DNA of 64,000 nucleotides, taken from Aquimarina rhabdastrellae (GTDB lineage Bacteria > Bacteroidota > Bacteroidia > Flavobacteriales > Flavobacteriaceae). The stretch is taken from NCBI GenBank assembly GCA_947387485.1, contig CANDNT010000007.1, positions 124,001-188,000 on the forward strand. Reading direction: 5' to 3'. Below are positions 16,867-26,100 of this stretch, piece by piece. A model generated the notes under the pieces. The model did not search any database and was not told the origin of the DNA. It worked only from the letters and a program-made list of their open reading frames with translations. The number at the start of each line of letters is the position of its first letter. Position 1 is the stretch's first letter. The position numbers and the translations under genes are program-made.

Positions 16867-16908
16867 GGCATACAACAATTATATATAGTTACCATGGTAA
16901 CTATATAT
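16867..16908 (-). repeat. Proximal cassette boundary with a perfect 28-bp palindrome
   Basis: GGCATACAAC at 16867-16876 is, on the minus strand, the R' end GTTGTATGCC that pairs fully with R'' of site A. Next to it, 16881-16908 is a perfect 28-bp palindrome (core GTTACCATGGTAAC with AT-rich arms), which takes the place of the attC stem. The far R'' of this site is not clearly recognisable, so it may be a degenerate attC or another kind of boundary. The rest of the 16782-17158 gap shows nothing else. Confidence 0.55.
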
Positions 16909-17158
16909 CTATTATATTTCTAACAAATCTAAAGGATTTATAATTGATTTAAAATTATTTAGGAACTACCTGCATATAAATTCCTATTGTTTTTACATTA
17001 TTGATTTAAATACATTAAATCTGTACCTCTTATTAATAAATGAATAGTTTATTTGGTTATAGAAATTTCCCATAATTATTAATAGTGATAGTCCAATCCA
17101 ATTAATTCACTAATAATCAACAATGATTTTGCATAGGTTACCTTATTATATGCTATAC

Positions 17159-18670
17159 TTATTCTAAATTTCTTCTTATAATTTCTTCTCCAATCGTCCC
17201 AAAGTATTCAGCTATAATCTTTTGCCATAAAACCATTCCATTTTCTGAATTTGAAAACAGTACCAATCCATCTTTTGAATTTTTAAGGATTATAGCTATT
17301 GTTTTTGTACCATAGTCTCCCCCTGTATGCATAAATGCTATTTCATTATTTGGCAATTTAGACAGCATTTGCATCCCCAAACTCCAATCAATCCCGTCCT
17401 TTTCATTTGCTTGAACTTTTAAAAACTCTTCATAATTTCTTTTCGATAAAGCTGCTCCATTCAAAATATGAATCAAAAATTTTGAGTAATCTTCTACTGT
17501 CGTTAATAAATTTGCTGCAGCATTTGTTACAATATATTTTTCATAGTTTATCAGGTTTCCGTTTTCATCATGTTCAACAGCATATTGTTTTTCATCAATC
17601 TTATTTGTCCAATAAAAATATGTGTTATTCATTCCCAATGGATTAAACACTTTTTCTTGAGCAATTTCTTCAAAGGGTTTTTCCAACTTTTTCTCAATAG
17701 CTTTTCTCAAATATTCAAAACCTTCTCCAGAATATTGCCATTTTGTACCTGGTTCAAATTGAAAGGACAACTTATTATCGCTTGTTAAATAACGCCAATT
17801 AGGAAAACCAGATTGATGAGATAAAATATGCCTTGTAGTCAGTTTATGTAAATATTTACTATGCTTTATGTCTTTGTCTATAAAATAATTTGAAACAGGC
17901 TTATCCAAACTCCAAACTCCTTCATCAATGAGTTTTAATACCACAAATGCCGTAATTGGTTTTGTTAAAGATGCAACTTTATAAATACTATTATTAGAAA
18001 TTGGTTGATTTGATTTTTTATTCCCAAATGTTCTTATCTGTTGAAGCGTACCGTTTTTAATTAACCCAATTGCTATGGACGGAATTTTGTGTTTTTTTAA
18101 TAAGTTCTCAATTTCTTTATCGTTATCAAACAGTTTATAAGCGTAATCTGCATTGAATTTTTTGCCATACTCTTTGGTAGGCGGTTTGTGCTCATAGCTT
18201 AAAATTCGTTTAACTTTCCATTGTCCATTTTCTAAAATCCAAGTGTGAATAAATTTACCTTGTTCAGTAGCATATAATTCTTTATTGGGTTCCTTAATGT
18301 AAAAAACATGATTGCCTGTTTGTACTGCGCCATATATTTCTCCATTACTTTTTAAGGAAAATACTTTTAGAGTTTCTTTTACCAATTTTCTGATGGGTTT
18401 GAAATTAGGATTCGAACAAATACTGCTGGTAAACGATTCATAAAACTCTTCTAAATTTGAAGTGCCATTTTGATCGTGAAAAAACTCTAAATCTTTATGA
18501 AGCACTTTTTTTAGAGCGGCGTAATTACATTTATCAAAACCTTCTTTAAAAATTAAACTATCTGCTTTTTTTAATTCGATAAATAAAGTGGAATTTTCTG
18601 GTACTTGTGAAATGCTATTATTCGCTATAAAAATTAATAGGATTACGAAAATTAGTTTGTATGATTTCAT
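17159..18670 (-). CDS. Secreted serine hydrolase (beta-lactamase class C fold) with SnoaL-like domain
   Basis: A 503-residue protein with a signal peptide (residues 1-21). Residues about 28-155 form a DUF4440/SnoaL-like domain (FHDQNGTSNLEEFYESF...IHTWILENGQWKVKRILSYEH). Residues about 175-490 are a penicillin-binding-protein/class C beta-lactamase domain with SxxK in VASLTKP, the YSG triad residue in WQYSGEGF, and the HTGG triad near residue 455 (AFMHTGGDYGT). Such proteins are esterases or peptidases rather than antibiotic beta-lactamases. Located periplasmically or outside. Substrate unknown. Confidence 0.85.
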   Translation of the reverse strand: MKSYKLIFVILLIFIANNSISQVPENSTLFIELKKADSLIFKEGFDKCNYAALKKVLHKDLEFFHDQNGTSNLEEFYESFTSSICSNPNFKPIRKLVKETLKVFSLKSNGEIYGAVQTGNHVFYIKEPNKELYATEQGKFIHTWILENGQWKVKRILSYEHKPPTKEYGKKFNADYAYKLFDNDKEIENLLKKHKIPSIAIGLIKNGTLQQIRTFGNKKSNQPISNNSIYKVASLTKPITAFVVLKLIDEGVWSLDKPVSNYFIDKDIKHSKYLHKLTTRHILSHQSGFPNWRYLTSDNKLSFQFEPGTKWQYSGEGFEYLRKAIEKKLEKPFEEIAQEKVFNPLGMNNTYFYWTNKIDEKQYAVEHDENGNLINYEKYIVTNAAANLLTTVEDYSKFLIHILNGAALSKRNYEEFLKVQANEKDGIDWSLGMQMLSKLPNNEIAFMHTGGDYGTKTIAIILKNSKDGLVLFSNSENGMVLWQKIIAEYFGTIGEEIIRRNLE

Positions 18671-19113
18671 TTTAAATTTTGATTACTATGTTGATAGCAC
18701 AAACCTATCAAAGCGCATCAAAAAATCGCTCAAAAACCACCCGACAATAAGTTGACAATCGCCCGACACCTTATATAAAACACTAAAATACAACCCCATA
18801 TTCATATCTTTATTTTTTCTTATCAAGCGCTACAATATTTCTTAAAATCATAAAGATGTTTAATAGAATAGTACAGTTTAAGAATAAAATGACATCACTA
18901 TTATTCAATAAAAAGAACTATTAAAAAAAGGTAAATCCAGAAAGTATACACCAAAGAATTTATCATAAAATCATTGGGTTGATGAGAAGATAAAATTGTT
19001 TTTTTTAAATCACTTTTGTCAATTCTTAAAGACTTCATTAAGGCTTTTTATTTATCACCCAAATCACAATGATTTATAACAACATGTTTTATTTTTTTTT
19101 TGTTATTTGCTGG
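18671..19113. other. 443-bp intergenic region with a pair of direct repeats
   Basis: CCCGACA occurs at 18740-18746 and 18762-18768, 22 bp apart, about 75-95 bp upstream of the serine hydrolase start. This is where a regulator could bind. The remainder is AT-rich and I see no gene, RNA or convincing hairpin in it. Confidence 0.35.
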
Positions 19114-20031
19114 CTATACTTTCCATTTACCTTTACTCAAGTCAACAACTTTTCCTCCAATTTTTAAGCTGTACTTATCATTTTTAAACTTTCCGTTTAA
19201 ATGTATATATGATTTTCTTTTCATTTGAAATCCCTGTTCTACTATTGAAGAGACTTCTGATGATTTGTTTTTTAATAGGTAAGCAAGGAAACAACCATTA
19301 GCACTTCCTGTAGCTGAATCTTCTATTAAATTTTCATTTTCGAGACAAAACATTCTAGTATTAAAGCTATTCGGTTTTTCAAAAGTTTCTTCTGTAACAA
19401 AAAACAAAGAAGTTGTTAGTCCAGTCTTACTATTAGTTTTGTATTTCTCTTTTTGGGTTAAAAACTCTATAACCTTCTGTGAATCGAGCTTTATTTTATT
19501 GATCTCCTCTAAATTGATAATAGGAATGATAATATATGGCAAGCCTATACTTATTTCTTCTATTGACTTGTGTGTGTTTAGTACCTCTCGCGATATACCT
19601 AATCCATCAGCAATTTCTTGATGTTTATAAGTTGCTATAAATTCTGGATCGGCTAGTTTCATTATAAAACTACTATTATCAACATCATCAATAGAGGTTA
19701 AATCAATACTAATATTTGAATGCTTTAAATCTAGGATAATGCTTTCTTTTGGTTTTGGTAACAAATATTTTGAAATAATATAAGCAGTTCCTAATGAGGG
19801 GTGACCAGCAAAAGGTACTTCATATTCTGGGGTAAAAATTCTAACTTTAAATGTTTTATCATTATAATTTTCTTTTATGAATGTTATTTCCGGAAAATTA
19901 AGTTCCTTGGCAATTTTGAGCATATCTTCGGTAGAGATTTTGTTTTCGAAATCAACAAAAACTGCAAGTTGATTCCCTCCGTATTTTTGAGATGTAAAAA
20001 CATCTACCAAATAATATTCTATTTCTGTCAT
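19114..20031 (-). CDS. PhzF-family epimerase/isomerase
   Basis: A 305-residue protein with the PhzF/diaminopimelate-epimerase-like two-lobe fold: start YYLVDVFTSQKYGGNQLAVFVD with the N-lobe GNxLAV motif, FPEITFI with the Glu typical as the catalytic residue of PhzF, TPEYEVPFAGHPSLGTAYI, and EDSATGSANGCFLAYLL in the C-lobe. Family members isomerise small cyclic acids; most are of unknown substrate. No phenazine genes are nearby, so a role in phenazine synthesis is not implied. Confidence 0.85.
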   Translation of the reverse strand: MTEIEYYLVDVFTSQKYGGNQLAVFVDFENKISTEDMLKIAKELNFPEITFIKENYNDKTFKVRIFTPEYEVPFAGHPSLGTAYIISKYLLPKPKESIILDLKHSNISIDLTSIDDVDNSSFIMKLADPEFIATYKHQEIADGLGISREVLNTHKSIEEISIGLPYIIIPIINLEEINKIKLDSQKVIEFLTQKEKYKTNSKTGLTTSLFFVTEETFEKPNSFNTRMFCLENENLIEDSATGSANGCFLAYLLKNKSSEVSSIVEQGFQMKRKSYIHLNGKFKNDKYSLKIGGKVVDLSKGKWKV

Positions 20032-20046
20032 TTTTTATGCTTGGTG

Positions 20047-20073
20047 ATAACGATTAATGTAATCGTCAGTTAT
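20047..20073 (-). repeat. Compact hairpin resembling a cassette site
   Basis: On the minus strand CCATAAC is followed by TGA, a six-base stem CGATTA/TAATCG with a three-base loop, then GTTATCA. The outer ATAAC/GTTAT also pair. The order resembles R''-spacer-stem-R' of the attC sites further left, but the stem is shorter and the GAAC spacer is missing. It lies 15 bp before the PhzF start. Confidence 0.3.
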
Positions 20074-20350
20074 GGGTTAAATTAGTAATTTATTATTTCC
20101 TATTTTCCAATCACTATTTTTAAAAATTTCTATTCCTATAGAAGGAATCAATTTATTTATTAAGAGAGTTTATTCATGATTATTAAATTAGGACCACTTT
20201 ATATTACAAATTACTAAAGTAAATTGAGTTAACTTCTTCTTAATTACAGTTTACATCAAGTATAATCTCCTTCGTTGCCTGCTCGGCACAAGATGAGTTG
20301 TAGTGGGTTTCTACTCACAACCCTTTCGGCTTAAATATATTAATCAAATG

Positions 20351-20386
20351 AAATAGCGATTTCGGTTTGCACCGAAATCGCTATTT
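20351..20386. terminator. Perfect 16-bp stem-loop downstream of arsM
   Basis: AAATAGCGATTTCGGT (20351-20366) pairs perfectly with 20371-20386 around a TTGC loop, 30 bp past the arsM stop on the minus strand. It probably ends that transcript, although the T-tract is weak. A second, weaker hairpin (GTTGTGAGTAG/CACTACAAC) lies at about 20296-20325. Apart from these and the hairpin at 20047-20073, the 20032-20415 gap holds nothing I can name. Confidence 0.65.
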
Positions 20387-20415
20387 ATTATACACTTTGT
20401 TCTCTACTGATTTTT

Positions 20416-21303
20416 TTACTTTTTTGCACTTAAAGCTATACTGACAACACTAGACGCTAGTAATTTTGCTTCTTCACTATGAATGTCAAAGTCAGCTTTT
20501 TCAAACAATTCTTTAATTTGTGGGTCAGCTAACATTAATTCTATAGGAAATTCTTTCCTTGACTCAATTGTCACATCCTTAAATCCTGCATTTTTAACAT
20601 ATTTAATATAGGTGTCAATATTTTCAGCACCAGATAAACATGCTACGTGAGTTGCAATTGAATTTTGAATACAATTTGGTAACTCTTTTATTAGAACCAC
20701 ATCACTTATTGATAAATTTCCGTTCGGTTTTAAAACTCTATATGCTTCGTTAAAAACATCTTGTTTATTCGTTGATAAATTAATAACGCAATTTGAAATT
20801 ATATGATTTGCAATTTCATTATCAACTGGTAATTTTTCAATATCACCTTTACGAAATTCAACATTTTGAATATTTCCTTTTTTTGCATTTTTTCTTGCTA
20901 AACTTAGCATATCATCCGATAAGTCAATTCCAATAATTTTACCATTAACACCAACTTTGGGTGATACTAAAAAAGCATCAAAACCAGCACCTGAACCTAG
21001 GTCTATTACAGTTTCTCCTTCTACTATTTTAGCCAAAGCAGACGGATTGCCACAACCTACACCTAAATTTGAGTTATCTGGAACATTTTCTATTTCCTTT
21101 TTGGAATATCCAATTGTTTCAGAAACGACCTTGCTATGTCTGTTTTGACAAGTGTTTTGTGAAACTACTTTTGCTAAATTACCATAACTATCTACAACAT
21201 CTTTTTTTCTTGACTCTTCGTGCATTTTTTTATATTTTTTAATGAACATCAAAAGTCCTAGAATTTTTATTTTTCTCAATTGATTTAGGTCAAGTTTGCA
21301 CAA
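20416..21303 (-). CDS. arsM: Arsenite methyltransferase
   Basis: An S-adenosylmethionine methyltransferase with class I motif VIDLGSGAGFDAFLV and the ArsM landmarks NLGVGCGNPSALA, ISNCVINLS and THVACLSGAE. The cysteines of the last two, with one in NTCQNRH, are the expected arsenic ligands. It converts As(III) to methylated species. Length 295 residues from the first ATG; starts at residue 19 or 27 (21225) are also possible and more family-like. The first ATG overlaps the Crp/Fnr gene by 14 bp, indicating co-transcription. No arsenite pump is in view. Confidence 0.85.
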   Translation of the reverse strand: MCKLDLNQLRKIKILGLLMFIKKYKKMHEESRKKDVVDSYGNLAKVVSQNTCQNRHSKVVSETIGYSKKEIENVPDNSNLGVGCGNPSALAKIVEGETVIDLGSGAGFDAFLVSPKVGVNGKIIGIDLSDDMLSLARKNAKKGNIQNVEFRKGDIEKLPVDNEIANHIISNCVINLSTNKQDVFNEAYRVLKPNGNLSISDVVLIKELPNCIQNSIATHVACLSGAENIDTYIKYVKNAGFKDVTIESRKEFPIELMLADPQIKELFEKADFDIHSEEAKLLASSVVSIALSAKK

Positions 21304-21862
21304 TTTTTTTTCGAATCCTACTCAAAGTTTCAGGTTCGACTTGAAGATAAGATGCTAAATAATTAAGCGGTACACGTTGTATAAGTTTGCCTTTGTTTGT
21401 TAGTATTTCCAAATATCTCTCTGTTGCACTTAAATCATTAAGAAATCTATTATGTTCTTCTGTTACAATAAATTCACTCTCTGCCGCAAGTCTACCTACT
21501 TGTTGCCAAAATAGATTCTTTTCGTATAATTTTTGAAGCGAATGAAAAGGTAGAACAATCAGTTTCGTTGATTCAACTGCTTGAATTGAAATTTCACTAA
21601 TTTGATTAGTAATCATGCTACGATATGAACAAGCTATATTTTGTTCGTCCAAAAATTGGGTAGTGACTTCCTTCCCATCTCGAAGATAATATAATCTTAA
21701 AAGTCCTTTTTCGATAAATGCAATATTCTTAGCAAATTTTCCTTGCCTTAAAAAATATTCACCTTCTTCTATTTCCTTTATCTGCAAAAAAGGCAACACT
21801 TCTTCTAAAGCTTGTGAGGAATAATGAGGGAATTTTTTTAAATAATTTTCGATTGTTTGCAT
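21290..21862 (-). CDS. Crp/Fnr-family regulator
   Basis: A 190-residue regulator with an N-terminal cyclic-nucleotide-binding-like barrel (EEGEYFLRQGKFAKNIAFIEKGLLRLYYLRDGKEVTTQFLDE) and a C-terminal winged HTH (RVPLNYLASYLQVEPETLSRIRKKI). It lacks the Fe-S cysteines of Fnr. This short form with T/EVTTQF is very common in Bacteroidota, where several copies control nearby genes. It overlaps arsM by 14 bp and is probably the first gene of that unit. Whether it senses arsenic is not evident. Confidence 0.85.
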   Translation of the reverse strand: MQTIENYLKKFPHYSSQALEEVLPFLQIKEIEEGEYFLRQGKFAKNIAFIEKGLLRLYYLRDGKEVTTQFLDEQNIACSYRSMITNQISEISIQAVESTKLIVLPFHSLQKLYEKNLFWQQVGRLAAESEFIVTEEHNRFLNDLSATERYLEILTNKGKLIQRVPLNYLASYLQVEPETLSRIRKKIVQT

Positions 21863-21987
21863 CTGTTGTTTTTAGCTTGCAAAGAACACCTAAACATAAG
21901 CATTGCGGTTATTTTTCTTTTAATTATGTGATTATCCAAATATAACAATATTCGTAAATAATTATAATTCAGTTTATTTATATTTAG

Positions 21988-22128
21988 AGTGATAATTATT
22001 TTGATAATCGAAGTACAAATGCAGCAACAGAATCTTTTAATGCTAAAATAAAAGCCTTTAGAGTACAGTTTAGAGGTGTAAGAAATGTAGAATTCTTTCT
22101 CTTCAGATTAACGCAATTTTTTGCCTAA
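21988..22128 (+). pseudogene. C-terminal remnant of a DDE transposase (ISL3-like)
   Basis: An open stretch reads NRSTNAATESFNAKIKAFR, then VQFRGVRNVEFFLFRLTQFFA and a stop. That is the characteristic end of ISL3-type DDE transposases, with the third catalytic Glu in ATESFNAK. A stop just upstream (TAG 21985-21987) and lack of any N-terminal part show it is only a fragment. It lies 23 bp left of the duplicated tRNA-flank sequence. Confidence 0.75.
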
Positions 22129-22150
22129 ACACAACTTTTATTCTTGACCC

Positions 22151-22264
22151 ATTATCTCAGTAAAACCCTCGGGATTGTAAAAACAAAAAACCACTGATAA
22201 TCAGTGATTTAATTTTAATTTGTAGCGAGAACGGGAGTTGAACCCGTGACCTCCGAGTTATGAA
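22151..22264 (-). repeat. Left boundary repeat: tRNA-Met 3' fragment plus terminator
   Basis: Positions 22223-22264 on the minus strand match the last 42 nt of the intact tRNA-Met at 38889-38930 with one mismatch. The stretch 22208-22255 is identical to 38874-38921 (48 of 48). The likeness weakens outward (hairpin CCACTGATAATCAGTG; ATTATCTCAGTAAAA at 22151) but extends to about 38819 in the other copy. It breaks off in the anticodon loop. It is not a functional tRNA, since D-arm and 5' acceptor strand are missing. Confidence 0.85.
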
Positions 22265-22308
22265 AACGAAACAGTTCATTTGTTTTACCATTAATAATCA
22301 ATCAATTA

Positions 22309-22380
22309 GCATTTTAACAAAATGCATTATTAAGCATTTAGATGCATTAGTGTACATTCAAAGTGTACATAAAGGTGTAC
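22309..22380. repeat. Short direct-repeat array inside the left island end
   Basis: GCATTW occurs at 22309, 22324, 22334 and 22344 (the last three exactly 10 bp apart), followed by GTGTAC at 22350, 22363 and 22375 (13 and 12 bp apart). Such phased short repeats next to a tRNA core resemble arm-type or excisionase sites of tyrosine integrases. The GTGTACAT repeats recur at the right end (38702-38719). Apart from the remnants and repeats listed, 21863-22440 holds no gene. Confidence 0.5.
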
Positions 22381-22440
22381 ACCGATTGTATTTAATAATA
22401 TATAGATCACATATTCAATAGTTATTTATAAATATGTTTT

Positions 22441-23046
22441 CTATGATAAAAACAACCTATCTTTTTTCAATGTAATCAATCCCGTATGTATAATTTCTTT
22501 AAGTTTTAAAGAGATTATATCTACTGGAATGTTCAAATCTTTTGCTATTTCTTTCTTTTCTAATATTATTGTATTCGTTCCAGAATACTTTTTAAGTTCT
22601 TTTAAATAATCTTTTATTTTATCTATAATTGACTTTCCATTTAAATCAATTAAGACATCCAAAATTTTAGTGTTGCAAAATTCTATTGTTTCTATCAATT
22701 TCATTTTAACATGCTCATTCTCTTCCATCAATTTATTATATTTTGATAATGGAATCCACCGTATTACTGTATCTGTCAATGCTATGACCTCAATTTCGAC
22801 AGGTTGTATGTTTTTACTTGAAAATTGTTGAATAAAAGCTATCATATTATTTTGCTCATTATCCAAACAGTAAATAAATAGCTTATTATTATTTTGAACT
22901 TTTATATTTACTTTAACCAATCCTTTCTCTATAAATCCAACTTTCGATAATATATCTCCTTCTCTAACTATAATTTCCTTAGCTTCAACCTTTTCTTCTT
23001 TAGATATTTTCTGTATACTATTTAAAATATTACTATTCATTTTCAT
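22441..23046 (-). CDS. Crp-like regulator (island copy 1)
   Basis: A 201-residue divergent Crp/Fnr-type protein. The N-terminal barrel is seen in AKEIIVREGDILSKVGFIEKGLVKVNIKVQNNNKLFIYCLD. The C-terminal wing is LEKKEIAKDLNIPVDIISLKLKEIIHTGLITLKKDRLFLS, where the HTH is KEIAKDLNIPVDIISLKL. The barrel shows no clear cAMP-contact motif. It follows the giant LamG gene 104 bp downstream, separated by a hairpin, and may regulate the island's surface genes. Function is inferred from fold pattern and position. Confidence 0.75.
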   Translation of the reverse strand: MKMNSNILNSIQKISKEEKVEAKEIIVREGDILSKVGFIEKGLVKVNIKVQNNNKLFIYCLDNEQNNMIAFIQQFSSKNIQPVEIEVIALTDTVIRWIPLSKYNKLMEENEHVKMKLIETIEFCNTKILDVLIDLNGKSIIDKIKDYLKELKKYSGTNTIILEKKEIAKDLNIPVDIISLKLKEIIHTGLITLKKDRLFLS

Positions 23047-23075
23047 AATAACCTTTTCATTCTTTTCTTTAAAAG

Positions 23076-23104
23076 AAGAGGAAGTTCTTTTAAAACTTCC
23101 TCTT
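23076..23104. terminator. Hairpin after the giant LamG gene
   Basis: A perfect 11-bp stem (AAGAGGAAGTT, 23076-23086, with 23094-23104) around a 7-base loop lies 46 bp past the stop of the giant gene, with a T-run on the plus side and CTTTT on the minus side. Confidence 0.65.
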
Positions 23105-23150
23105 TTTTACAAACAACTCTAAATATTAATTCATTTCAAGAGCATTGATT

Positions 23151-26100
23151 TTATTCAATAACTAACTTACGTTGCAACTCTTGACCTTCATAATTTAATT
23201 TATACACATAGATACCACTTGATAGTACATGTTCTTCTGCAATACCATCCCAATCAACAGTATGTAATACATTACCTTTTACTGTATCTGATACAAAAGT
23301 GTACACTTTTTGTCCTAATACATTATATAGGCTAATGTCTACATGTCCATCTTCTGGAATACTATAACTAATCTGTGTAGCATCTATCATAGGGTTTGGT
23401 ATATTTTGTCCTAAACTTAATCCTAATACATCGTTTAATACTACTTCTTCAGTTTCGCTATTAGGCGTATAATTTAACACATATGGTGCTTTCATCGCTC
23501 CTAAGGACACTGAGGTATCAAACTCCTCTACATTATCTAAGGTCACTATCTTCTCTCCATCAAATAACTTGAATGTAATCTCTTCATTTGATGAGCTACC
23601 TCCTATACCGATAAAGTAGTGATATTTACCTTTTACTAATTGTGCTTTTGATACTCCTCGTAGTTCCTCTCCTGCAAATGCTGCTATCGTATACTCTTTT
23701 GAGATATCAAATTGTACTGCATTTACCACCGCTGTCATATACATAAACCTTAAATAATCTCCTCGATCTACTTTCCAGTTTAATTGTGCTGCTTCGTCTA
23801 TAGTTGATAAACTTGCTTCACTCATTTTTGAAGCTTCATTAGTTTTATCTACTAATCCACTGTAGTTTAATGTCATTGCATTTGTTACATCCATTGTATA
23901 TCCATGTCCTGGTAGTAAATGTGTCAAAGCTCCTACCCAACCATCTTCTGCTGTATATTCTGCTCTAAGTCCTCTACGTTCTATACGATCACCTATACTT
24001 ATTCTTGGTGATGATGTTAACGAACGTAACGCAAAAGCCGTTCGTTGCAATTCACTTGGTAAAAACGCTATTGGTGTAAGTTCTTTATCATTTGGATCAC
24101 CATCGCCCTCAGCATCTCCATTTAAAGATATGTTTGTATTAACATCTACTGGAGCTCCTGATACTATTAATGTAACTTGAGCACTATTTAATCGTTGTAA
24201 TACATACGATTTACGTATATCTATAGTATTTGGATTATTTCCTTGTGCTATTAATGTTCCTGTCTCATCTGCTTTAGCTACTGGATTTTTATCATCAAGT
24301 GTCTCAGCATCTATTAGTATATCTCCTTTAGTTAATCCTTCTATAGCATCTAATGATAAGGTTGTTACATTAGGATTATCACTTACATTAAAACTAATAT
24401 CAAAGTTTTTACCACTCACTACAATTCTACGGGTTAGCGTATTACCTACAGTAAATTTTATTGGAACAGTTTGATTACCCATATCTGCTCTAAATTGAAA
24501 ATAATGTCTCTCAACAATCCCCTCATACTCTGTACACTCTGAAGCATCCCAGACTCTAAAACTTAATCTCTTTCCATTATCATTTCTATCACCAAATACA
24601 GATAAATCTACTAATCCTCTTGAATTAACATTTATTGATCCTCTAAACTCTCCATCTATATATACAGCTACAATATCATTTACATCGGTAGATTGTTCTC
24701 CATCTATAATTAAGCGACTCGTAAAATCTGAGGAACCTAAATAATCACCATTACTAAATCCATCATCATAATCTGGAACCACACAATTGGTAACAATCTC
24801 TAGTGTAAAACTTTCTATTCCTAAAGATGTTCCTGTAGTAGTTGGATTCGATGAGTTATCAAACACCTCTGCATATACTGTTGTAGTATGTATTCCTGGT
24901 GTTAAAAATGGGGCTACTACAAATTCTAAATTACTTTCTATAGCTTGATCATCAAGAGATAATCGCTCTCCTTCATCTATATTTCTAATATTACCAAATC
25001 CATTATTATCCCTTACAGATAACCATACTGGTAATCGTGTAAAACGATACTCTACATCAATTCCTCCTTGACTGTTATCAAAATCAACATCATCTATAAT
25101 CAACTCTTCTCCTTCTACCTGTACGCGATTAACATTATTTTGACTCCATCGTATTGCATTTAAGTTCACAATAAAACTTCTTGAAGCACCTTCTATATTG
25201 TTATCTGTAATATCTCTTAATCCTTCATTAGCTATCAATAATGTTAATTGTGCTCCTTCTAGGTTTGCCAATGAACTTAATGGTCTAATATTAAGTATTG
25301 TTCCTCCTGAAGATACGTTATGTTCAAATTCTAAACTCGATACAAGTCGACTTACATCTAATGGTGCAGCTTCACCACTATCATTATGGAAAATATCTCC
25401 AACTTTGGTTGTGGCTCTTGCATTTCCTGTGTAATCTCTAATAGCTTCTTGTATACCATCTACTTCTAAAGCGTTATCATCTAATACAAAATATGCTACC
25501 AAATTTGTTTCATTTCCTAATAATTGACCATCTAGGTTTTGTACAATTTCTATTGGTGTTCTAGCATCTGTCCATATACGTACATCATCTATACCTCCTA
25601 CATAGGATTCCCCATTTACTTCTGGTGAAATCATTATAGATTCTGTATTAGTCGTCACTCCTGTAGTATAAATTCCCGATCCAACAGGTTCACCATTAAA
25701 ATAGATTTGTATAGCATTACTACCATCATATACTGCTGCTATATGTGTCCAGATTGAAGGCTGAATTGTTTGTGTAGAACGTACACTATCATTAATTTCT
25801 ATATGCCCTGATGGTGTTAATGCTACCTTATAATTATTCCCTTTTTGTAGGATTGGCACTGCTGTTCCTGATGGAATAGTACTAGGATTTACCCACATCT
25901 CTACAGTAAAGGCTTCTGGTGCATTAAATACTGAACGGTGTGGAATTTCAATTTCTACTTCTTGTGTTCTTATTTCTACAGATACGAGTTCTTTTGGTAA
26001 TCCTCCTAAAACTCCTCTTAAGGCTACAGAATTTAAATTAACTGTTGCTGGATTTATAGGTCCTGAGAATTCTGCCGAAATTGATCCCGAAGTATAAATC

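Noticed and set aside
17159..18670. Calling the serine hydrolase an antibiotic-resistance beta-lactamase
   Set aside because: The SxxK/YSG/HTGG set is shared by many esterases and peptidases, and the fused SnoaL-like domain is not typical of resistance enzymes.
22223..22264. A second functional tRNA-Met
   Set aside because: Only the anticodon loop to the 3' end is present; the D-arm and the 5' acceptor strand are absent.
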